From positions 88,661,135 through 88,725,134 of the forward strand of contig CM054180.1 in the NCBI GenBank assembly GCA_028829895.1: 64,000 nucleotides of DNA, given 5' to 3'. This DNA comes from Sinotaia quadrata (taxonomy: Eukaryota; Mollusca; Gastropoda; Architaenioglossa; Viviparidae). Position 1 is the first letter of the stretch; each line of letters begins with the position of its first letter. Below, in pieces: positions 29,749 to 44,980 of this stretch. The notes below the pieces were generated by a model. That model was not told the origin of the DNA. It did no database searches and saw only the letters and a program-made list of their open reading frames with translations. The position numbers and the translations under genes are program-made.

Positions 29749-32700
29749 TATGAATGTAATGACTGCAGAAAAAGCACAAGCAACATGACATTAATGCTCA
29801 TTGAATATTTAATTTTGTACCCAAACTGTTAGAAGGAATTTTGGTGGTACAGTTCTTCAGACTTGCCAGATGGGTTGTCCATCTGTGAGTATACTAGTCA
29901 GTAAATATGTAATTGCCAGAGTAGGTAGCTAGTTTCAACTTAGGGCAACCTTATCAAGTTTGGCGTCTGAGCTATTTGGAGTGTCTGAGGCTTGTCCTTC
30001 CTATTGCTGATATAGTGTAATACATAAATTGTAGCAGGGTGCCAAATCTACCTTTCCCACTTTTAGTTGGAACATAATAATAATGGTGAATGCAAAAACA
30101 TACATCTTTCTTACCTGAATAAAAGTGAACATATGATAGCTGAATGAACAAAGAATAGAAAAAATAGATTAGATTTTTTAAATAAACATTTTATGAATTT
30201 AGCTATTGTTACAAGATTCAATCATATGTTCAACCTGAATAACCTTTGTAGCCTTTTTAACGTTGTCTGGGAAAGCATCTTGGTGCAGTTGTCTTCCTTG
30301 ATGGCAAGAAAGACTAATACATGTAATTATTCTTCTAGCAAATTTTGGCATGTGTGCAGATAGGTCTAGATGGTCACAAGGTCAGTTCGGCTAAATATTC
30401 GATTATCTATCACAAACTTTAACCCGCATAGGCTGGCCAGGTTGCATGAGTGTTGGCACTCACCCAGAATTTGTATTGAGGTTAGCTTGCAAGTCCTTGT
30501 AAACAAGGTTTAAGCCTTCCTAGATGAATTTAGCAGGGGTTTGCTTCCTAAGATCTAAAGATAAATTAATGGTCAGGAGGCTACCCCCTCATTCATATAT
30601 ATATATATGCACACAAAATTAAGGGAATATTTTCAGAACAAATATTGTTGAACGACTGTTTTTTCAATCCAAAACTTGAAATTTAAAAAATCTCTAACCT
30701 CGATTCTGTTTAGATGTGTGTATCTATTTCTTTAAAACTTTGAACTTCTTTCAAACATGCACTTTTTTGAAGAAGCATACATGTATCCTCAAACATATAC
30801 TGGCAAATCATTATTTTCCAGTCCTTATAATTGTTATGATCTGTGTGGCTAATTAAAGTAAAATTTATTTATCTATCTCCTCCTTGTAGAATCAAGTGAG
30901 GAGTTGCTGTATTTTCCTGAGGTATCCTAATTCAAATGCAAGCTAATTTACAAAGTAGCTAAACATGTATTCACAATATTCTCCAAATTATTGTGCACTG
31001 TTCACAGGTCAAAATCAGAACAAAGAACATGTGCAAGAACCAATCAGATCCCCCCAAAATGTGTTGACAGAATAATGAAGAATTTAATCACTTGCTATCT
31101 CATTAGCTTCTGGCTATATAAAAAAAAATTCTTACAATATCACCTCATTAATCTGACTATACATATATATATTGTTTTTATACTTGTCAACCATGTGTAA
31201 GAAACTAGTCAAATGTGCATGAATTAGTATTAATGAGTTAGCAATTAGTTTAATATGCATGCATTAGTATTAATGTGTTAATAGTTATATATGTATGCAT
31301 TAGTATACTATTAATGTGCAAGAAAAAAGCTTTACATGTGCATTGGCATTAATTATATACTTATGAATTATGCACATATTAATAGTAATATGATATTTTG
31401 CATTCATTATAGTATTATTGTTAGAAACTAGTTAAATATCCATGCACTAGTATTATGTTAGTCTATTTAAAATATGCTTGCATTAGTATTAATGTGCAAG
31501 AAAAAGTTTCATAGGTAAATTTGCCTATCCCTATTTCTAGACTTGTTATATAAATTGTTAAATTGTCAAAGTAATCTGACCTTGGGCACTCCTTGTGATG
31601 GTATTTTTGTAAGTGTCTATAGAGTTGGAATAAACAACTTGAGAATATGCTAGAAAATTGCTGATGCAATCCAAACCAGTTCCAACAGGATAAGTAGTTT
31701 TTCTGTATAGACTTGTTCATAACATTTCATCCAATGGGGATGGACCGGAAGTTTATTTTTTTGTTAAAGAAGTACTCTAATCACTTTTAATTTGAGCACA
31801 AGTGCAGTCATAAAGGCAATCATTAGCTTATGAGCAGGCCTTTGCTACGTTGGCTACTGTACTCTACTAAATTATGTTGGTGTGTGAATCTGGCGTTATC
31901 ATCAATTTTCCAGTAAAATGTGTTACTGATTCCATTTGAGCACCATTATGGTGGAAATTGTGGCTTGAGTTTGGTCTTGAGAATTCATGAAAATTATTTT
32001 AAATGTCCTAGTGGTGTGTTAATGCACATGGAAAATCAACATTCCTCCTGATGTGCTTGATAGTGCATGTGAAATTAAGGATGATTCTCTATGGCATGCT
32101 TGGAGAGTGCATCAAAGATTCTGGAACAATTGTGTAACGTGCTTCTAGAAGGGACAAGTGGAACCTCACCTAAATTTTAAAGGCAGTGACTTGTTGCAAA
32201 CCGCATGATTGTGAAACATGCCAGTGACAGCTGCTATATTTGAGCCAGGTTATTTAAAACTGTTGTGAAGTGATGTAAATGTCAATGCTCTTTTGATTAC
32301 ATGTATATTCATATGTTGTATATTTGATTGTTGATTTATATATATTTATATATTGTTGAGCAATACATAAGATTAGCAGAGGACAGAATGGAATGAAGGA
32401 AACTGGTTGTCAGGTCATCAGTGGTGCTCCAATGGTCAACAAGACTAAGGGATAGATAGATTAATAAATTTATTGATCTTCTTACACATATTGACAACCT
32501 TATGTTGGAGAAAGTTGGTGGATAGGGGCTTGCTAAATATAGATTAAAAGACAAATTTATCTTCTCCTTTGGTAAGAAGTTTTCCTCCTACAGAAATATT
32601 GTGATGTCTTTAATGTGGTGGAAGAGAGAAAACGTTTACAGCACCCGCATATCCACCAAGCAAGAGACGAGTGGTGTCTTCTGGAGAATTATAAATAACC

Positions 32701-34139
32701 TAAATTAAGATTCTCATCACTTGTAGTTATGGGTGATTAATTAATAATAATAATCACAACCATTAATTAGGTGGCATTAGTTTCACACATAGTATATGTG
32801 TCAATCCTTGTAGGTTTTCAACATGTTTAAAGAAAAGTTTGTAAATGCTGACAGAGATCTTAAATCAAAGACCCTCTTCTGTGTACTTTCTCTCTTCATC
32901 TATAATTAATGTCAAAATGAGTGTTCTTACTGGTAAATAAACATGAAAGATATTGGAAATAAAGGAAAATATGTTATCCATGCTGTAGTCACAGTGTGCT
33001 AAGGCACATCCTTTAGTGCAGACAAATGAACATGTGTGGAAATAAACAAGTAAACTTAGTAAATCCTAAACAAGGATTTTGCATTCTCTCTATCTGTCAC
33101 AGAGAAGCCCACAAACTTGTGCAAAGTTTAAATGTAGCATTTGTGTCATTTTCTTGTTGCTAAGAAAGTCACATGTTAACAATATGATGTTGCTCATACT
33201 ATACATTGAAATCTAGTTCTATTTCACATGCATTTGCTATACATAATTGTACACGTGTTGAAACAGTATAAGGGCTTAACATCACTTCTGCCAGCTGTAA
33301 TATTCACTCAGATCTAACATCAGTTTATCCAGATTTAACATCACTTTGATTTAATATCAGCATAGCCAGATGTAACAGAAAGTTTAATATAATAACAATT
33401 TAATCAGATATATAAAATACAGCAGCATAAAAATAGCTTCTTTTTTTTTTTTAATATTTTGTAAAGAGAGTCATTTCTTGCTTAAGTGGTATGCATCTGA
33501 TTAATAATTAAATAATATGTAACAAACTGTGAGCAAAACAGGTATCATTGTATTAATCCTTTTATTAATTTTAAATAGAGCAATCAACATACACGGTAAA
33601 ATGATGCTTACATCAGACACACAGCAGATCACACTAGATTAAAGTGTGATGGAAATCTGTAATATAAAAATGCTCATACATTTGGAAAACAAGAAATAAA
33701 TATGGGAGAACATCCAGAAAAAAATAATTGCAAATGCTGAAAATTCCAGCTCAAATACTCATGTAATTTAATATTGTTCTTATGAATTAAACATTGATGG
33801 TCTGCAAAATACTACAACACTATGAGCAAAGGATAAATATAGCCAAATACCATCTGCAAATATGCATACAACACATATGAAAATTAAACTCCAGTAAAAA
33901 TTTTAGCAAAGGTAATTTTCATTTGTACCAAGAACCAAAGTAGTATTCTAAACAATGTGTAGAGCCAATGAAAGGAGAACAGCTAATGTATTGTGAATAG
34001 ACTCAGTTTTGTTAGACACAATATATCTAACTAAATTTGCTGCTTTAGAGCTATAGATAGTTATTAATGGAGAACGTGTACACTATTATAGTATGACTAA
34101 TTGGGGAAAGGCTGCATATAGCATAATTAAAGGCTATGT
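29749..34139. other. Intergenic DNA
   Basis: No host gene was recognised. A patch at about 30330-30600 is slightly richer in G+C, without recognisable ends. At 31190-31510 words such as GCATTAGTATTAATGTG and AGAAACTAGT recur irregularly, an old degenerate repeat. Short AT microsatellites occur near 30596-30610. Random open frames stay below 90 codons. Confidence 0.45.
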
Positions 34140-34445
34140 TTATAAAATAGATCAGAATACAGTAAACACTGATTAATCAGATAACAGTAAAACAAAATTA
34201 TCAGACCACAGCAAAATATACATACCCTCTCTTAAAACACACAATCAGACCACAACTACAATAAAACATAACCACCAGACCACATAACTGTCGGGCCACA
34301 GTAAAACACGGCTATCCTATTCTTTAAACATAACTGTCAGACCACTACATAGCTATCTTAAACCACTGCAAAACACAATTGTTAAGCCACAGTCACAATA
34401 AACATAACTACCAGACCAAAGTAAAGCATACTATCAGACAGAAAA
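34140..34445. repeat. Degenerate repeat around CAGACCACA
   Basis: CAGACCACA and related words (TCAGACCACAGCAAAATA, CCAGACCACATAACTGTC, GTCAGACCACTACATAGC) recur at about 30-40 bases, with AAACATAACTAC-type spacers. The array is diverged. Confidence 0.55.
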
Positions 34446-37400
34446 ACATTACTGTTTCCTTATACTAAAAATTACAAATTAAATTTGAACTCCATGTGTG
34501 GGGAAATCATTCTCCCACCAAAAAAATAATTAATTAAAAAAACAATGACAGCACATTCTGTAAAATAATTAAGACTAGATTTCCAGCTAATGGAATAATG
34601 GTATTTTAATTCCACAATAAATCACCAGCATTGTTTAATTTATTAAATGTGACTGTTATCATCTACTGACATTTTTATTTAATGTTAAGTATTTTCTTCT
34701 GCTGAAGGTTAATCACCCTAAATTAGATTTAATTTTCTTCTTCACATTCAGTGTAAGAAAGAAATCATTATTTATGGAAAATGATGATTATATCAACATA
34801 TTCAGTAAACAAAATCTAATCAAGAATAATAATTTGTATAAAAATATACATTTATCAGTGGATAATAAAAACAGCAATGTTTAGCCTCACTAAGCTAAGT
34901 GACTTCTTTCTTGTTTATGTACAAAGTGCATCCTATTGTGTGAGAAATTAGTTTTAGAAAAAAAATATAATCTGACAGTACATTAATTTCTTTAGTGTGA
35001 AAGTGGGTTTAGTGCAATCTAATTTGTTTAATTCCTGTGTTGTTGCATTAATCCTATTTTGAAAAGATTATAGTAAAATTAAGTATTCATTAATGTAAAT
35101 TGCATTTAAACACAAAAAGTTATAGGAGATAAACTCTCAAATCTGCCACCCCCTCCACACATACGTATAAACTATATTACTTCAGCTTTTAAAGTCATGC
35201 AAATCTCATAATCTAGGACAAGACAGAGAGATTAAAAAAAATATAGCTTGGAATAAATTTACATCTGAAAGAGCAATAAATACTTTAGTTCAAATTAAAA
35301 AAGACCCAATGCAAACATAAATTGCTTAGTGCAAATAAAAAAATGAAAGCACTGCAGTGTTGTTGATTTCCTCATATATTTATGAACCTTTAATATATAA
35401 ACTTCAAAATAAACATTAAAAAAAAATCCATTATCAAAGCTGATGCATAAAAAGCTAAATCAACAAGATGTGCACAACAATCTCACAGTTGTAAAAGTAC
35501 ATACATAACATTTACATTGAAACATTTATTATACTCACAAGAAAATCTTAAATCAGGGCACCATGCACTAAAATGGAATGAAAAACAACTATACACATTT
35601 AAGAGATGCCTACAATAAAATATAAATCAACAACAAGCAAGAATTCATATAATATTGCCTAGAATGTTCTTGAAATAGCAAATCATTGCAGAGAATAACA
35701 TGGGCAGACTTAATATTTTGTATTCACGGATGAAGCAAAATAAGTGGGAAAATGTTTTATTTGAACAAGTTTGTACATTAGCTATGCAATACTCTATAAC
35801 ATTTTTTATTAATATATAGATAAAAATATAAAATAAAATGGTGTCCAATTAATTTGATATATGTTATTTCAATTTAATGGTCCACTTCATTAATGGATCA
35901 CATTCCTTTATAATATTGCACACAATCACCAATCATAAGCTGTATTTATTAGATTTTTTAAGCTTTGGAATATGTTCTCAGAATGAAAATGTCAGATTCC
36001 TGGACTCAAGGAATGAATTGTTAACATTTAAACCCCTATATTTGATTAATATTTCCAGTTAACAATCATTTTCATGGAATGTATTCCAATGTTCACAAAG
36101 ACCTGATGTAAACACAAACCAAAATGAAAGGCCCATTTATTACTGCTGACAAACAGCTTAGTCCTTACTCTCACTTCATCTCTTCTTAGACTGACTGTGA
36201 TGATGTGAGTATTGTAGGTGTTTGAACTAAAACTGAAGATAGACTTACATGGAAACCATCAACTAGTTTAACACAGTTATCATCCTTAATTTACTCACAG
36301 CAAATTACCTATAGATGTAACATGGGAAAGCATAACTAGTTGTGCTTCAAACATCTAGATAGCTAAACAACTGTTCATGGCAAGATTGCTAATGTAGAAA
36401 TCTAGTATCAAAGGACATGTTTATCTAGAGCAGTCATCATGGTGTTAACCTCACAAGGAAACCTATGGAAGGTTAACAGGACAAATTTATATTAAATTTA
36501 ACTAGTCTCAAACTGTATCTATTAAAAAAAACCCCATAACAATTGATTATAGCAATGCTTGAAACTGAAGCAGTGATTCACTCTCACAATGATATTGTCC
36601 TACAATGTCATATATCTAATGGCACTATGAACACTGAACGAATTTGTCTTGTCTTTATATCTTTAAATACATTCCACTATGCAGTATTTATCTAGAATGA
36701 CATATGCTTTTAGTAAGCTAGATATAAAGTGACGGGCAGCTAAGAACCCTATAACAATTCCCAAAATTGGTGCTCTGAATCAAAACTAGTATGATCATAG
36801 AGGACTGGTAGTCCTAGCTTAATTGTGTAACAAATGTGAACACTGGTTGGACTCTGCCATAAGATGCTATTAAATTTCTTTCCTTGTGAGGTTAACACCA
36901 TGATGACTGTTCAACAACCATCAACTAATTAGAATACCACACTCTGTGGACATGCCATTCTATGGACACCACCTTGATTTTATAAAATCTAATAAATTAG
37001 AACATGTATCAGGGTGCAGATTATCCAGTTTACAGTTGATCCAAACATGATTCTCCCTATAATTTACTGAGTACCTTTACATTGTAAAAATATACAGATC
37101 TTTGTGTGACTTAATTTACTGAAAAGTTGATAAAATAAATTGATGCTATATAAAAATATACAGAACCCTGTGACTTAATTTACCAAGTATAAAAATATAC
37201 AAATGTGACTTGTTTCTGGTGTGCACATGCACAGTTTATATCTAAGTACAAGAGTGGCTAATTTCATAGCATGGAAGTATAGTGACATCATTTTTCAAGT
37301 ATTTTTTTCCCCAGTGTTCACTAGTGGAAAATGAACAATGGAAAGTTTGACTAATACAAAAGCTGTGAAAATCTGAAAAAAAAACATTGCAGAAGAAATG

Positions 37401-40400
37401 GCATTGGGGTTCAAACTGTGACATAAAAATAAAGGGAAGTTGGAGGAATTTGCAAGAGATTTTGACAGCAGTGCACTTCCTTCCAAATGAAAGCATAAAA
37501 AAAAATCATCTTAGATTTAGTTAAACATATATACAAAGTTCAAGTTATGTGTTGTCAATTGCATCCTCTCCCCTCTATTAGCCTGGATAAATCCCCAAAC
37601 ACATCAAACTGCTTAAAGAGCATGCACACTAAAAATGCTTTCTGGAAACATAAAATTAATAAAATTTTAAAAAACTATTTAGAAATGCAGTGGTTATATT
37701 TGTAAAACTAATTACAATTGAGAACTCTGTATGAGAACTGAACCTGCTAAATGAACACCATCTGAAACTGCATCTGCATATGTATCAATATGATATACAT
37801 GAATAATTATCATTACTATTGTGTCAATATGTGAATAATTATCATTATTTCTGTATCAAAATACATGAACATTATAATTATTTAATAAACAAAAGATGCT
37901 TAGTTAATATGTTTAATACAATATGCATTCATTTTTAGAAAGTAGTTAATAAAGAGAACTAATTGCTTATACAAGTCAATAGTAGGATTTTGTAAATTGA
38001 TGTAAAATTGTCTCTCTAATTATAAAGTCCTAGACATGGAAGTGACAGCCTCTTATGTCATTCATGACAGCTATCTTTAAAAACTGTCACAGTCTGCTCT
38101 GCAAGCATAAATTTATAAACACTCTGAAGCTGGGAAACATCCCATGTATTTTTTTATGTGTGATGCTTAAACAGCTAATAATTTCCTTTTATTAAACTAT
38201 CATTCACTCCTATAAATATGTATTGAAAAATCAAAGAAAACATAAACCTCTTAAGTACAATACTCATGTCAACGGTTTATTTTCACTAGGAGGAAATATA
38301 GATCATAGCCTGATATTTCTATAAACAATCATGTGGTTGACTTCATTATACTTAACAAAGAGAAAGATTATAAGCTCTCCATATGCAATTTCAATCTTTT
38401 TCTGCCTAGCAATTAAAAAAAACAACTATATTAACTACATCTACTAGGTTTTCTTAAACATTGTTTTTAAACTATACATTTCAATCAATGAGGATACCAG
38501 TCAACAAAATTTCATTGTTTATCTACCTACACATTCTAATCAAAACACAAAATACAAAATAGATATGAATCAACTATTTTATTTATCTTACACATGCATA
38601 TTCTTATTATCAAATCATCACAGCTGTTTTTGTTTAATGAAGATTTACTTGTTTAAAAAAAAAAAAAATTAACAGCTTTCTTTAAATTTTAAACATTTCT
38701 GTTAAAAAAAAAAATCACAAAAAATGTGGAAGCAAAACTCCTACATTTTAAAAGTGAGTGTTGTACTGGATAAATGGCAGATGGGCTAAAGAGGTGCAGG
38801 TGTGACCTCATCTCACAACTCTTAACTTCTTGTATGCAGTGCTATCTTGTACAATGATGTAGTTTTTTGATGGTGTTTTTGTGTTCTTTGAAAAAGGTGG
38901 GTTGGGGAGGGGGGGCTAAAAGTGGCAAGTAAATAATAAATAAATTCTTTCTCAAAGACTGACCATTGTTTTTGATATTACTTTTAAGTAATTATTATGA
39001 AAATGTGTTTTGCTGCATAATTTTCTAGGAGATACTAGCATCACATATGAAAATTACAAAAACATGTCACAGGGAAATGTGTACATTTAGTTCTCTGGTG
39101 TCACTGACATTTTCATGTTTATTTTGCATCTCAACACTAAGGAAATGACATCAGTGATTTATTTTTATTTATTCTGATCACTTAAAAAAGCAATTTCATA
39201 ATGTAAAAATAAATAATAATTTTTAAAAATACGGACTTTATTTTCAAAGTCAATCTTTTTAATTGTTGAAAATGTTATATGTTAAACCTATCTCACAAGG
39301 ATACAAAAAGTTGTATTATTCATCAGAGATGAATAAAAAGAACAAACTAGTAAAGTGACAACTGATAGTAATGCTATTCATTTGCTCTGAAAATCTTTTG
39401 CTACATTTCCAATGCATAAAGAGTATATCGGGGGGGGGGGAGACCTTTAAACACTGCTTTATTTTGCTCACTTCCCAGTCTAGTTCTATTCTTTATACTG
39501 CTAAATCTATTCATTACTGTTTATCCTTCACATTTTAGAAACTGGCAGTTTTAGTAGTTAATTAAAATTAACGAATTGTATTAACAAAACTGCACATTAT
39601 TAAACAATATTTCATTCTGAAAATTAGAAGAAAAATTATAGGAAAAACAAAAATATTGACATCAACATGTATTCACTTCACAATTACATTTCAAGATAAC
39701 TCTTTAACCTTGCATTCATATTCTAGACTGAATAAACCTGCACTATCTTTATACTTCCATTTCATTCATTTAGAGTGATGTCACTCTAAAGTCAAATGTT
39801 TTCTGCTTAAGAAAGTAGAAACATGAAGATAGCATTAATTAAGAAAGCTTATGAACACTTACTAATGTCTTTATTATATATTTTATAATCATCAGTCATC
39901 TTAATGGAAAAGTCACATAAAGTAAAAATAATGAAGCATGACAATGGATGGATAAGTATAATATGAAAAACTGAATACAATGCAGTATGCATGAATGTAA
40001 AAGGTAAGAGTTTAGTACAGAAATTTCTTTTGTACAGTTAAAATACTTTTCATACAGGAAAATCATGACAACATTCATGACTATTAATTCAATTGCATTA
40101 TTACTTATTACATATACAATATTTTCTTATATTATTTATTTTATTAAAAAGTATGCAAATCTGATCTAGCAGAAATGTTGTTATACAGCTGTCGTAAATA
40201 TGGCTATTACTTAAAGTATAGATGTCCAACCACTAATTCAGAGGCCACACACAGCGAATTAGTCATATATAGTGGCCTGAAAGTTATGAATGTTAACTTC
40301 AAACTAATGGAATATTTAGACCATGAAGTTTTAAACTTGGATATTACTTCTTTTCCAAAGCAATTATAAGATGTGTTGAAAAACTGAGTTTTCATTCATC

Positions 40401-40664
40401 TTGTTATAAAGAAAAAACCATTATGTTTTAACTTTTCCACCCTTTTAAAGAAAGAATAAATGTTAATTAAATCACTTAGCAAAGCATTTAATTCAGTTTG
40501 ATTTAATTAACAACAGATTTTATAAACGACAAATTTTGATTGCATTTTATAATCCTGTATGAAATATTTCAATAATTTATTTTAATTTTCATACATTAAC
40601 TGGGTTTTTGTGTAAACATTTTGACAAAGAGTGTTGTTTAACCCAATCATTTCTCCCTCCACCC
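34446..40664. other. Intergenic AT-rich DNA
   Basis: No gene or transposon was recognised. G-rich tracts at 38896-38916 (GGTGGGTTGGGGAGGGGGGG) and about 39430-39439 stand out. Open frames are short and random in look. Confidence 0.5.
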
Positions 40665-40990
40665 CCATAAGATAATAACATTGTTTTGTCTGTTTGTTTG
40701 GCTGGGGCTTATTCTAAAGCTACTGGACTGATTTTGATCAGACCTTTCCTGTTGTATACCTTAGTGCCCTAGAATCAAGATAGGCTATATAACATCTTGC
40801 TATCCCCAAATGGAACTTGCCAGTAGCCCTGAAACTATAAAAATAGTTAAGTATGTGCACAGGGCTGTGACTTATAAATGGTGCATCATGGCAGGCTATG
40901 AATTGCTCTGACCTCTATTCACTGTGGACATTCACACTTCGCATCAGATCTTGCTCTCACTAGAGAGTTGGAAACTTTGCCAGTATGTGT
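40665..40990. other. GC-richer island, possible unclassified interspersed repeat
   Basis: Clearly richer in G+C than its surroundings and contains ACTGGACTGATTTTGATCAG, a phrase resembling words seen in invertebrate interspersed repeats. No inverted repeats, target duplications or coding frame were found, so no class is assigned. Confidence 0.35.
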
Positions 40991-41639
40991 AGAGCATTTG
41001 GTTCTGTCAAAAAATTGTAGTTAACAGTCTATATTCTATTATTACTTTAATGCTTTAACTGTAATTACTTTAATATGCACATCAAATTTGAAAGAAAATT
41101 TCAATCTAGCTTTAAAATAAAAATTGGCATACTAATATTTCATATTTCCATGACACTTAGACTTTTTTTTTTAAATCCCATTTTTGGCATCCTGTATTAT
41201 AGTTCTTAGCTGACAATTTAAAAATTAAGTACGTTAAAATAATTCATTCTGAAAACTGACATTTACACAAGTGAAGCAGCGGGCTTATCTAGTTTTAAAT
41301 AAGACTGTATATTGGCTAAACAAATTTTATGTTAAAAAGCCATTTTAGACAAATTATGAACTAAATCTTTAATTAGATTGTTTAAAATTGCATTGTAAAC
41401 CAGTTTTGATAATACTAAATCATACTTGTTTCCTTAATATTTTTTTAATATCATCAGTTCTGGCTCTTTTGCTATTCTTGAAAAGGTGTGTATATAAAAC
41501 TTACCTTAAACTAATCAGTTTTATAAAGAAAAGATTTTTCAAAGGGCTTGCAATTATGTGGAGTGATATATAAAAATTCTGTACATACCCCTAAAAGTTG
41601 AAAGAAATGAAAAATCCAATAAACATCTGCAACTGAAAA

Positions 41640-41955
41640 ATGCCAGTTTAGGTGCATTAGTTTAAGATGCATGCTTAGGTAGAAGGTTCATATAGGTGCA
41701 ATGGTTTAATATTGTATGCTTATGTACAATAATTAAAATCATATAGGTTCATGGCTGAAGATTGTACATTTATTATGAAGAATGCTAACATAGGTTAAAA
41801 TGTTTTAAGACTACATGCTTATGTACAATATTCATATAGGTGCAAATAGGTTGCACATTTATGAAGACCATTACTGTACATATTTGAAGAATGTAAATAT
41901 AAGTGCAATGGTTTAAGATTTTATGCTTAGTTACAATAATAATATACTTGTTCTA
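41640..41955. repeat. Degenerate repeat of about 60 bp
   Basis: ATAGGTGCAATGGTTTAAGA and TATGCTTATGTACAATAATT words recur four to five times between 41640 and 41955, with indels. Confidence 0.6.
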
Positions 41956-42211
41956 AACTTCCCCTTTCTTGCTTTGCCCTTAGTTTCTTAGGAACAAAAC
42001 TGTAGCTGATCAACCTATAATTACAAAATATATAGAAAGCAAGTACACATATGCAAAAGAAAAATAATGCTAACAACTCTAAACTATAGTAAATGAAAAG
42101 GCTTAATTTAATTTAAAAAATTATTATAGTTTTCTTATTTATAAAGTAACATTATATGGTGTACAGGTATTCTGGATGCATATAAGTAGAATATATATAT
42201 ATATATATATA

Positions 42212-42670
42212 TATTTTCTATTAGTGTACTTGATGCCAAGAACAAGATTATATTCTAATAGTGTGCTTTATGCCAAGATGAGATAAAATTATATTCTAAT
42301 AGTGTGCTTTATGCCAAGATGAGATAAAATTATATTCTAATAGTGTGCTTTATGCCAAGATGAGATAAAATTATATTCTAATAGTGTGCTTTATGCCAAG
42401 ATGAGATAACATTATATTCTAATAGTGTACTTTATGCCATGATGAAATAAAATTTTATTCTAATAGTGTACTTTATGCCAAGATGAAGTAAATTTATACT
42501 GTACTTCAGTGTTTTCGGCCAAAAGGATTTTAAGTCTGTTTTTGCAAAGATGAAGTAAAATTATTTGTAATAGAATATTTTATGCCTAGATAAATGAAAA
42601 TATTATATTCTAATATGTGATTTCTGCTCAGATAAAATAAAAATATTCTTAAACTAATAATGTTTTCTAC
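42212..42670. repeat. 41-bp tandem repeat, about four near-identical and several diverged copies
   Basis: Unit contains TATTCTAATAGTGTGCTTTA and TGCCAAGATGAGATAAAATT. The copies from 42250 to 42420 are almost identical at a 41-bp period; those further right are increasingly diverged. A (TA)n run (42190-42213) precedes the array. Confidence 0.9.
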
Positions 42671-44162
42671 CAAGAGTAAAAGTACACTCTAGAAAAAGTT
42701 CAAAAATAATTTATTAGGATGTATTCAATATAAGATCAATATATATTCCAAAAATGGTCTTTGTAGCATTGTATTTCATTTTATATTTATTTAGAATGCT
42801 TTTAACAAAGAATACAGCAATCAAAATATATTTAATTAGGGAATTTCATCAGTTTATGCTTATGATGTAAAATCAAAATTACTTAAACATCACTACTGTC
42901 TAGACTTTTTTTTTTTAAAATCCTGTACATATCAAATATATCTGATGTGCAAAGAAATTATTATGACATTTTAAAATAGCTCTGGCTTCATTTAAGAAAA
43001 CTATAAATGTATTGTGCTCAGTTATATGCTACTAAAACTTTATTGTGTTTACAAATGCCAGTAAAGAAAGAAATACAGAATGAAAATATGGATAATTATG
43101 CTGGTTTCTACTTTAAGGCAAACATTTGAAATAAAGTAATTAAGAGGCATCCTACACATTAAACAGAAAGATTTGCATTAATATAATGAATATAATACAG
43201 ATGTAGAAAACTACAACACTTTACAGGAATGCTGGAAAAATATTGCATAAAACTTTTTAGTTTTAGTGATTTTCTTTTCATGCTCTACTATAAAGGCAAA
43301 CATTTTGGCAAGTGACCAGACTATATATACTATATATACATAATATCACATTAAGTTAACAAATGAATGCAAACATCACCTCTGAAGAGTGACATAATAT
43401 CAAATAAAATGTGTATAATGCGCAAAATAAATGCAACAGAAATGAAGGTGGAAAGGTGATGCATATGAAGCAAGCATTATGAATAATCTCCCACATAGTG
43501 CATACAAATTATACATAAAACATTTGGCTGCATTTAGAATTTTAAGCTAATACCATAAGATGTTTAACTATATTTGTCAGTCAATACCGAATGATCTCAA
43601 AGACTAAGCACATATACAACAAAATTACACAAAGAAAGAATAAACCCAAGCCACAACCAACACATGATGCAGTATTGTGTTTCAAAATACAGTGCACAAA
43701 CATTTTCATGCAAAGATCAATAAGAACTATTTGTTTATAAGAATAATTATTTTTAAGCACCAAGATATCTAGTATAAGTACTACTAATAAAAGTCACTTT
43801 TATAAATATTATCTCTATGAACTAGTGCTAGAATTAAAGAGCCATCACAAATTATTTGAAAAGGTAAAGAAAAATAGGACTATCATAATTTTCTAGTAAA
43901 TGTATTATCATCCCTTTACTCAGAGAAACAATGAAAAGTGGAGAAAGTGAAATTTACCAGGATCCTTACTATTAATGCTGTACTATTCCTAAGATTTGGG
44001 TAAAGTTCTGAAGATGATTCACAAACATATAGTATTAACAACTACATATGCAATAAGTGTAAAGTAATTGCTAAAGAAAAATTCTTAACAGAGTTATTGC
44101 AGAAAATTTATAATGTAATAAAAGTGCAGATTCTGTTTTCTAATTCAGTGAATGATGGTCTA
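42671..44162. other. Intergenic AT-rich DNA
   Basis: Nothing was recognised between two minisatellites. Confidence 0.5.
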
Positions 44163-44980
44163 AATTTTTAGAGGTGCTACAGTTCTAAGAGAGACTGTAG
44201 ACTGTTAGAAGTACTATTGTTTTAAGATTGGCTGTAGACTGTTAGGGGTATTATTGTCTTAAAGAGATTTTGTAGACTGTTAGAGGGGCTATTGTTCTAA
44301 GAGAAACTGAAGACTGTAAGAGGTACTATTGGTTTAAGAATGACTGTAGAGTGTTAGAGGTACTATTGTTCTAAAAGAGACTGTAGACAGTTATGCTATT
44401 AAGATTGACTGAGGACTGTTAGAGGGGCTATTATTCTGACTGAGGACTGTTAGAGGGGCTATTATTCTGAGGACTGTTAGAGGGGCTATTGTTCTGAGGA
44501 CTGTTAGAGGGGCTATTGTTCTAAGATTGACTGAGGACTGTTAGAGGGGCTATTGTTCTAAGACTGACTGAGGACTGTTAGAGGGGCTATTATTCTGACT
44601 GAGGACTGTTAGAGGGGCTATTGTTCTGACTGAGGACTGTTAGAGGGGCTATTATTCTGACTGTTAGAGGGGCTATTGTTCTGAGTGAGGACTGTTAGAG
44701 GGGCTATTGTTCTAAGACTGACTGAGGACGGTTAGAGGGGCTATTATTCTGACTGAGGACTGTTGGGCTATTATTCTAAGACTGACCGAGGACTGTTAGA
44801 GGGGCTATTATTCTGACTGAGGACTGTAAGAGAGGCTATTGTTCTCTCAGAGGGGCTATTATTCTGACTGAGGACTGTAAGAGGGGCTATTGTTCTGACT
44901 GAGGACTGTTAGAGGGGCTATTGTTCTAAGACTGACTGAGGACTGTTAGAGGGGCTATTGCTCTAAGACAGAAAGACTGT
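44163..44980. repeat. G-rich-strand minisatellite with nested unit-length variants
   Basis: More than 20 units built on GAGGACTGTTAGAGGGGCTA plus TTATTCT or TTGTTCT. Units of about 27, 31 and 37 bases occur, differing by the presence of GACT and AAGACT insertions. The left quarter (44163-44400) has older, diverged units (GTAGACTGTTAGAGGTACTA) of about 44 bases. The right part is highly homogeneous. The + strand is rich in G over C. Confidence 0.93.

Noticed and set aside
30330..30600. SINE-like block
   Set aside because: No promoter boxes, tail or target duplication.
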